A DNA stretch of 52,004 bases from Prescottella subtropica (GTDB taxonomy: Bacteria > Actinomycetota > Actinomycetes > Mycobacteriales > Mycobacteriaceae). The notes under the pieces were generated by a model, which saw only the letters and a list, made by a program, of their open reading frames with translations, made no database searches and had not been told where the DNA came from. Position numbers and translations under genes: made by a program. Positions 47,438 to 52,004 of the stretch are shown piece by piece. Position 1 is the first letter of the stretch. Each line of letters starts with the position of its first letter. The stretch lies in the NCBI RefSeq assembly GCF_005434945.1, contig NZ_SKCH01000026.1, forward strand, positions 1 to 52,004, written 5' to 3'.

Positions 47438-47803
47438 GTGGCCACTCAGACGCTGACCCAGCAGAACTTCCAGCAGACCCTCACCGACAACGACATCGTG
47501 CTCGTCGATTTCTGGGCGTCGTGGTGCGGCCCGTGCCGGAACTTCGCGCCGACGTTCGAGGCGTCGTCGGACAAGCACGCCGACGTCGTCCACGGCAAGG
47601 TGGACACGGAGGCCGAGCAGGAGTTCGCGGCGGGCGCCGGGATCCGTTCGATCCCCACGATCATGGCGTTCCGTGAGGGCGTGCTCGTGTTCAATCAGGC
47701 GGGCGCGCTGCCCCCGGCCGCGCTCGAGGATCTGATCACGCAGGTCAAGAGCCTCGACATGGACGACGTGCGTAAGCAGATCGCCGAGCAGCAGACCAAC
47801 TGA
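47438..47803 (+). CDS. Thioredoxin
   Basis: A 121-aa thioredoxin with the WCGPC active site (Cys30 and Cys33), preceded by VLVDFWASWC and followed by the cis-proline segment IRSIPTIMAF. The C-terminal extension SLDMDDVRKQIAEQQTN is slightly longer than E. coli Trx. GTG at 47438 has GAAAGGA 5 nt upstream. Cytoplasmic disulfide reductant; partner reductase not in the window. Its gene converges with polA. Confidence 0.95.
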   Translation: MATQTLTQQNFQQTLTDNDIVLVDFWASWCGPCRNFAPTFEASSDKHADVVHGKVDTEAEQEFAAGAGIRSIPTIMAFREGVLVFNQAGALPPAALEDLITQVKSLDMDDVRKQIAEQQTN

Positions 47804-47849
47804 CCTTCCGTTCTGCCGCAACACCTTCCGGGGCGCCGCCCGCGCACGA

Positions 47850-50591
47850 TCAGTGCGCGGCGGCGTCCCAACTGCGTCCGGTGCCGACGGACACCTCGAG
47901 CGGCACCGACAGTTCGATGGCGGACGCCATCTTCTCCCGCACCAGCGCCTCGACCTGCTCGCGTTCCCCGGACGCCACCTCGAGGACGAGTTCGTCGTGG
48001 ACCTGCAGCAGCATCCGCGACGCCAGTCCCGCCTCCTGCAGTCCCTTCTGCACGTCGATCATGGCGACCTTGATGATGTCGGCGGCCGTGCCCTGGATGG
48101 GGGCGTTGAGGGCGGCGCGTTCGGCGACCTCGCGGCGCTGCCTGTTGTCGCTGATCAGGTCGGGCAGGTAGCGACGGCGTCCGAACAGGGTTTCGGTGTA
48201 GCCGACCTTGCGGGCCTGCTCGACGACCTCGTGGAGGTAGTCGCGCACCCCGCCGAAGCGGGCGAAGTAGGCGTCCATCTGCTGGCGGGCCTCGTCGGTG
48301 GAGATCTTGAGCTGCGCGGCGAGACCGAACGCGCTGAGCCCGTACGCGAGCCCGTACGACATCGCCTTGACGCGGCGCCGCAGTTCGGGGGTGACCTCCT
48401 CGATGGGCACCCCGAACGCGCGGGAACCGACGAAACTGTGCAGGTCCTCGCCGGTGTTGAACGCCTCGATGAGGCCCTCGTCGCGGGACAGGTGTGCCAT
48501 GATCCGCATCTCGATCTGGCTGTAGTCGGCGGTGAGCAGCGTCTCGTAGCCGGCGCCGACGACGAAGCCGTCGCGGATCTGCCGTCCCGCATCGGTGCGG
48601 ACCGGAATGTTCTGCAGGTTCGGTTCGGTCGACGACAGCCGGCCGGTGGCGGCGACGGTCTGGTTGAACGTGGTGTGGATGCGGCCGTCGTCGGCGACGG
48701 TCTTGAGCAGGCCGTCGACGGTGACCTTGAGCCGGGTGGCGTCGCGGTGCGCGAGAAGGTGTTCGAGGAACGGATGCTGCGTCTTCTCGAACAGCGACTC
48801 GAGCGCGGCGGCGTCGGTGGTGTAGCCGGTCTTGGTCTTCTTCGTCTTGGGCATCTCGAGCTCGTCGAACAGCACCACCTGCAGTTGCTTCGGGGAGCCG
48901 AGGTTGATCTGCTTGCCGATCACCTCGTACGCCGATTCCGCGGCGTCGGCGACACGGGCCGCGAACGTGGACTGCAGGTCGTGCAGGTGGTCGGTGTCGA
49001 CGGCGATGCCGGTGGACTCCAGTTCGGCGAGCACCGCGAGTAGCGGCAGTTCCATGTCGGCGAGCAGGCCGACGCCCTCGATGCCGGCGAGTTCGACATC
49101 CAGTGCGGCGGCGAGGTCGACGACGGCGCGGGCCCGCAGGTTCTCCGACTCGGCCGCCTCGGCGTCGGCCGCATCGGTGTCGTCGAGCAGCGACAGCTGT
49201 TGCTGCCCCGACTCTTCCACCCGCAGCTCCCGCTTGAGGTAGCGCAGCGACAGGTCGTCGAGGGCGAAGCTGCGCTGCCCGGGACGCACGAGGTAGGCGG
49301 CGAGCGCGGTGTCGCTGGTGACGCCGGCGAGGGTCCAGCCGCGGCCGCGCAGCGCATGCACGGCCCGCTTGGCCTCGTGCAGCGCCTTGGGCTGCTGCGG
49401 GTCGGCGAGCCACGCGGCGAGCGCCGCCTCGTCGTCCGGCGTCACCGTGGTGGTGGAGATGTAGGCACCCTCACCGTCGGACGCGGCGACCGCGATCGCG
49501 GTGACGTCCCCGCCGTACGGGGCGGACGTGCCGACGATCGACAGGCCATGCCGCAGACCGGTGGACGCGTGCTCGGCGAGCCACGCCGTCACCTCGCCCG
49601 GTTCCAGGGCCCGCCCCCGGACCTCGAAGCCCTCCTCGGCCTCGGGTTCGGCGGAACTCAGGGTCGCGAACAGCCGGTCGCGGAGCACCTTGAACTCGAG
49701 GTCGTCGAACAGGGCGTGGATACGGTCGCGGTCCCACGGGGCGAGTGCCAGCTGGTCCGGGGTGTACGGCAGCGCGACGTCGCGGACCATCTCGGTGAGG
49801 TGCCGGTTGAGCAGGACACTGTTGACGTTGGCGCGCAACGAGTCGCCGACCTTGCCGCGCACCTTGTCGATGTCGGTGACGAGGTTCTCGAGCGACCCGT
49901 ACTCGCGGATCCACTTGGCGGCGGTCTTCTCCCCCACCCCGGGGATGCCGGGCAGGTTGTCGGACGGGTCGCCGCGCAGCGCCGCATAGTCGGGGTACTG
50001 GCGCGGGGTGAGCCCGTACTTCTCCTCGACGGCCTCCGGGGTGAACCGGGTCAGCTCGGAGACCCCCTTGCGCGGGTAGAGCACGGTGACGTCGTCGGTG
50101 ACGAGTTGCAGTGCGTCCCGGTCGCCGGTGACGACGAGGACCCGGTAGCCGAGCGCGGCGGCCTGCGTGGTGAGGGTGGCGATGACGTCGTCGGCCTCGA
50201 AACCCTCGATCGCCATCACCGGGATGCCCATCGCGGCGAGGACGTCCTTGGCGATCTCCACCTGCCCCTTGAACTCGTCGGGCGTCTTGGAGCGGTTGGC
50301 CTTGTACTCGGGGAACGCCTCGGACCGGAACGTCTGCCGGGACACGTCGAACGCGGCCGCCACATGGCTGGGCTGTTCGTCGCGCAGCAGGTTGATGAGC
50401 ATCGACGTGAACCCGTACACCGCGTTGGTGGGCTGCCCGCTCTGCGTCTTGAAGTTCTCGGCCGGCAGCGCGAAGAACGCCCGGTAGGCGAGGGAATGCC
50501 CGTCGAGGAGCATCAGCGTCGGCTTCTCCGACGCCGAGACTGTCGCGTCGGCGGAGGTCGTGGCGGGCGAGGGTGTGGTTGCGGGGCTCAC
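47850..50591 (-). CDS. polA: DNA polymerase I
   Basis: Repair and Okazaki-fragment polymerase (913 aa). The 5'-3' exonuclease domain spans about 1-300 (LMLLDGHSLAYRAFFALPAE, GFEADDVIAT, GDPSDNLPGIPGVGEKTAAK). The middle domain (about 320-515) has lost the DxE and other acidic proofreading residues, as in M. tuberculosis, so it is probably inactive. The polymerase domain has DYSQIEMRIMAHLS, RRRVKAMSYGLAYG and HDELVLEV. GTG at 50591 gives SPATT as in mycobacteria; TAGACT (50605 to 50600) ends 8 nt before it, indicating a leaderless mRNA. Confidence 0.97.
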   Translation of the reverse strand: MSPATTPSPATTSADATVSASEKPTLMLLDGHSLAYRAFFALPAENFKTQSGQPTNAVYGFTSMLINLLRDEQPSHVAAAFDVSRQTFRSEAFPEYKANRSKTPDEFKGQVEIAKDVLAAMGIPVMAIEGFEADDVIATLTTQAAALGYRVLVVTGDRDALQLVTDDVTVLYPRKGVSELTRFTPEAVEEKYGLTPRQYPDYAALRGDPSDNLPGIPGVGEKTAAKWIREYGSLENLVTDIDKVRGKVGDSLRANVNSVLLNRHLTEMVRDVALPYTPDQLALAPWDRDRIHALFDDLEFKVLRDRLFATLSSAEPEAEEGFEVRGRALEPGEVTAWLAEHASTGLRHGLSIVGTSAPYGGDVTAIAVAASDGEGAYISTTTVTPDDEAALAAWLADPQQPKALHEAKRAVHALRGRGWTLAGVTSDTALAAYLVRPGQRSFALDDLSLRYLKRELRVEESGQQQLSLLDDTDAADAEAAESENLRARAVVDLAAALDVELAGIEGVGLLADMELPLLAVLAELESTGIAVDTDHLHDLQSTFAARVADAAESAYEVIGKQINLGSPKQLQVVLFDELEMPKTKKTKTGYTTDAAALESLFEKTQHPFLEHLLAHRDATRLKVTVDGLLKTVADDGRIHTTFNQTVAATGRLSSTEPNLQNIPVRTDAGRQIRDGFVVGAGYETLLTADYSQIEMRIMAHLSRDEGLIEAFNTGEDLHSFVGSRAFGVPIEEVTPELRRRVKAMSYGLAYGLSAFGLAAQLKISTDEARQQMDAYFARFGGVRDYLHEVVEQARKVGYTETLFGRRRYLPDLISDNRQRREVAERAALNAPIQGTAADIIKVAMIDVQKGLQEAGLASRMLLQVHDELVLEVASGEREQVEALVREKMASAIELSVPLEVSVGTGRSWDAAAH

Positions 50592-50622
50592 GGTGACACA
50601 GTCTAGGGAGGCCCGCCGACAC

Positions 50623-51237
50623 TCACGCGGTGGCGCTGTCCCCACCGAGCGTGTCGACGACGATCTCGGCGACGGCCTTCATGGTGGAGCGGCGGTCCAT
50701 CGCGGCCCGCTGGATCCACTTGAACGCCTCCGGCTCACTGAGCCCCTGCGATGCCATGAGCATGCCCTTGGCGCGGTCGACGACCTTGCGGGTCTCGAGC
50801 CGGTCCGACAGGTTCGCCACCTCCTGTTCGAGCAGGGCCACCTCAGCGAACCGGGAGGCCGCCAACTCGACGGCCGGCACCAGGTCGGCCTTGGAGAACG
50901 GCTTGACGAGGTACGCCATCGCACCGGCGTCGCGGGCCTTCTCCACCAGTTCCCGCTGACTGAACGCCGTCAGGATCACCACCGGCGCAATCTTTTTCGC
51001 GGCGATCTCGGATGCCGCATCGATACCGTCGCGGCGCGGCATCTTCACGTCCATGATGACCAGATCGGGACGCAACTCCTCCGCGAGCTCGACGGCCCGC
51101 TGCCCGTCCCCGGCCTCCCCGACCACGTCGTAGCCCTCCTCGCGGAGCATCTCGACCAGGTCCAGACGGATCAACGCCTCGTCCTCCGCCACCACCACAC
51201 GCCGAGCCGGTCGATCCTGTGCGGGGGTCGCGTTCAC
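50623..51237 (-). CDS. pdtaR: ANTAR-domain response regulator PdtaR
   Basis: A 204-aa regulator with an N-terminal receiver domain: acidic pair in VAEDEALIRLDL, phosphoacceptor Asp63 in IMDVKMPRRDG, switch Thr in LTAFSQRELVEKA and Lys in YLVKPFSKADL. The C-terminal ANTAR RNA-binding domain (about 145-195) reads RLETRKVVDRAKGMLMASQG and FKWIQRAAMDRRSTM. It should bind paired hairpins in mRNA leaders and antiterminate when phosphorylated by PdtaS, which is not in the window. GTG at 51237 has AGGAGG 9 nt upstream; closer ATG/GTG codons are too near that site. Orthologue of Rv1626. Confidence 0.93.
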   Translation of the reverse strand: MNATPAQDRPARRVVVAEDEALIRLDLVEMLREEGYDVVGEAGDGQRAVELAEELRPDLVIMDVKMPRRDGIDAASEIAAKKIAPVVILTAFSQRELVEKARDAGAMAYLVKPFSKADLVPAVELAASRFAEVALLEQEVANLSDRLETRKVVDRAKGMLMASQGLSEPEAFKWIQRAAMDRRSTMKAVAEIVVDTLGGDSATA

Positions 51238-51343
51238 GGTCACCATCCTCCTCGAGTCGACGCCCACCACTCGGTGCGCGAACGGTTCGAGGGTACCGGT
51301 GGTTTGACTGAATCCCACGAACCTCTACAGTGGTATCCCGCAC

Positions 51344-51420
51344 GCCCTCGTATCCCAATTGGCAGAGGAAACGGATTCAAAACCCGTGCAGTGTGAGTTC
51401 GAGTCTCACCGAGGGCACCA
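51344..51420 (+). tRNA. tRNA-Leu (anticodon CAA), with an atypically short variable loop
   Basis: Full cloverleaf: acceptor GCCCTCG (51344-51350) with CGAGGGC (51410-51416); a 3-bp D stem (TCC with GGA); anticodon stem 51371-51375 with 51383-51387, one A-C mismatch, loop TTCAAAA, anticodon CAA at 51378-51380; a 5-nt variable loop (51388-51392); T arm GTGAG-TTCGAGT-CTCAC. Discriminator A and CCA are encoded. CAA reads UUG (Leu), yet normal bacterial tRNA-Leu has a long variable arm. The assignment rests on the anticodon. A leucine tRNA beside Rv1626 exists in M. tuberculosis (leuV), as I recall. Confidence 0.85.
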
Positions 51421-51496
51421 GTTAGACGCAGGTAGAAGGCTTGCTTGCGGTTCCAAACCCCACTTTGGTTCCGCCAGTGGTTCTTACGGGCCGAAT

Positions 51497-51830
51497 CTAC
51501 GTCCCCAGCAGGGCCGCGAACGTATCCGCCGCCGCAGCCTGCATCCCCGGCAACACGTGCTGATAGACGCGCATCGTCGTCATCACGTCCGTGTGCCCCA
51601 GCCGCTCCGATACGACCTTCACGGGCTGGCCGGCCCGCAACAGTGCAGAGGCGTGTGTGTGACGGATGTCGTGCACCCGGATCGTCGGCACGGCCTCCTC
51701 CCCCAGCGCGCTCTGTGCCGACTCCAGGTGCCGCAGGAACCGTGCACTGAGGGTGTCGGGGTCCATGTGCCCACCGTCGAGCACACCGAACACGTAGGCG
51801 TCTCGCTGCACCAGCGGTAGCCCGATGGTC
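51497..51830 (-). pseudogene. Truncated tyrosine-recombinase (phage/ICE integrase) gene
   Basis: The remaining 110 or so residues are the C-terminal catalytic half of a tyrosine recombinase: VHDIRHTHAS (HxxR with the conserved His and Arg), LGHTDVMTTMRVY with the third His, and the nucleophile Tyr in RVYQHV. The N-terminal arm-binding and core-binding parts and the first catalytic Arg are missing; the reading frame is cut at about 51831 by the end of an insertion sequence. It points toward the tRNA 76 bp away, the usual setting of an integrase next to its attachment site. Non-functional as seen. Confidence 0.82.
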
Positions 51831-52004
51831 TGAGGTTCCCCCCGAACAGCGGACACCGAGATAGCGGGATCGAAACCCCCACTGGAAGGATGTCCGTATG
51901 TCCCGCACCCGCCGGTCGTTCACGACCGAATACAAGGTCGAGGCCGCCCATCGTGTGATCGATTCGGGCCGCACGATCGCCGAGGTCGCCCGCGAGCTCG
52001 GATT
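51831..52004. mobile_element. Left end of an IS3-like insertion sequence
   Basis: Starting at TGAGGTTCCC (51831), sequence unrelated to the integrase runs to the window edge and carries the first codons of a transposase. The TG start fits the TG...CA ends of IS3-family elements. The boundary is set by the loss of integrase similarity and is accurate to a few bases at best. Confidence 0.65.
51898..52004 (+). CDS. IS3-family transposase OrfA, partial (runs off the window)
   Basis: The first 35 residues are visible: a basic start (MSRTRRSFTTEYKVEAAHRV) followed by the helix-turn-helix beginning (IDSGRTIAEVARELG), the pattern of OrfA of IS3-family elements, which binds the terminal repeats. GGAAGGA lies 7 nt before the ATG at 51898. 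The rest, including any OrfB with the DDE domain, lies beyond the window. Confidence 0.8.
   Translation, partial: MSRTRRSFTTEYKVEAAHRVIDSGRTIAEVARELG

Noticed and set aside
51448-51472. Repeats of GGTTCC and a CCAAA/TTTGG inverted pair after the tRNA, as a possible att core.
   Set aside because: They do not copy the tRNA 3' end, so no attachment core can be claimed; at most a weak tRNA terminator or integrase arm site.

Overview
This is a high-GC chromosomal segment from a mycolic-acid actinobacterium (order Mycobacteriales, most likely Nocardiaceae, Rhodococcus-like). The evidence is dense coding with frequent GTG starts, 4-bp start/stop overlaps, TAnnnT -10 boxes directly in front of start codons (leaderless genes), and actinobacterial families such as PdtaR, a DUF1844 protein and an Rv1683-type lipase/acyl-CoA synthetase. 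From memory of the Mycobacterium tuberculosis map, the gene order follows Rv1626 to Rv1689 in condensed form: pdtaR, polA, rpsA, coaE, DUF402, uvrB, USP, MBL hydrolase, uvrA, infC-rpmI-rplT, tsnR, pheS-pheT, argCJBDFRGH, the Rv1683-1688 block, tyrS.

Left part (1-7.1 kb): a left-facing promoter at the edge, probably of an rRNA operon lying outside the window; then a tyrS terminator, tyrS, a 3-methyladenine DNA glycosylase, a divergent two-gene ABC exporter, a Trm112-like protein and a 987-aa lipase/acyl-CoA synthetase fusion with a CRP-like site in front. From 7.1 to 15.8 kb is the complete arginine operon argCJBDFRGH, read leftward, with ARG boxes before argC and the ArgR repressor encoded inside the operon. 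An AidB-type gene, a small hypothetical, and a MarR repressor divergent from an MFS exporter follow (15.8-20.1 kb); the exporter promoter carries a perfect palindrome at its expected start site.

Middle part (20.2-40.3 kb): translation and repair genes. These are pheST, a TsnR-type rRNA methyltransferase, infC-rpmI-rplT with a non-canonical ATC start and a terminator-like hairpin in a long leader, uvrA, uvrB and coaE-grpB. Between them sit a glyoxalase-like MBL protein, a DoxX-like membrane protein, a HelR/HelD-type RNA polymerase-associated ATPase, a universal stress protein and two small genes (37 and 70 aa) with good translation and termination signals.

Right part (40.3-52.0 kb): rpsA, a methyltransferase, a polar amino acid ABC importer, an isocitrate/isopropylmalate-dehydrogenase-family enzyme, a 2H phosphoesterase, thioredoxin, polA and the ANTAR regulator pdtaR. 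The window ends with an unusual tRNA (anticodon CAA but a short variable loop), followed by a truncated tyrosine-recombinase gene cut by the left end of an IS3-like element. That corner is the only clearly mobile part; the rest looks like stable core genome with local insertions.
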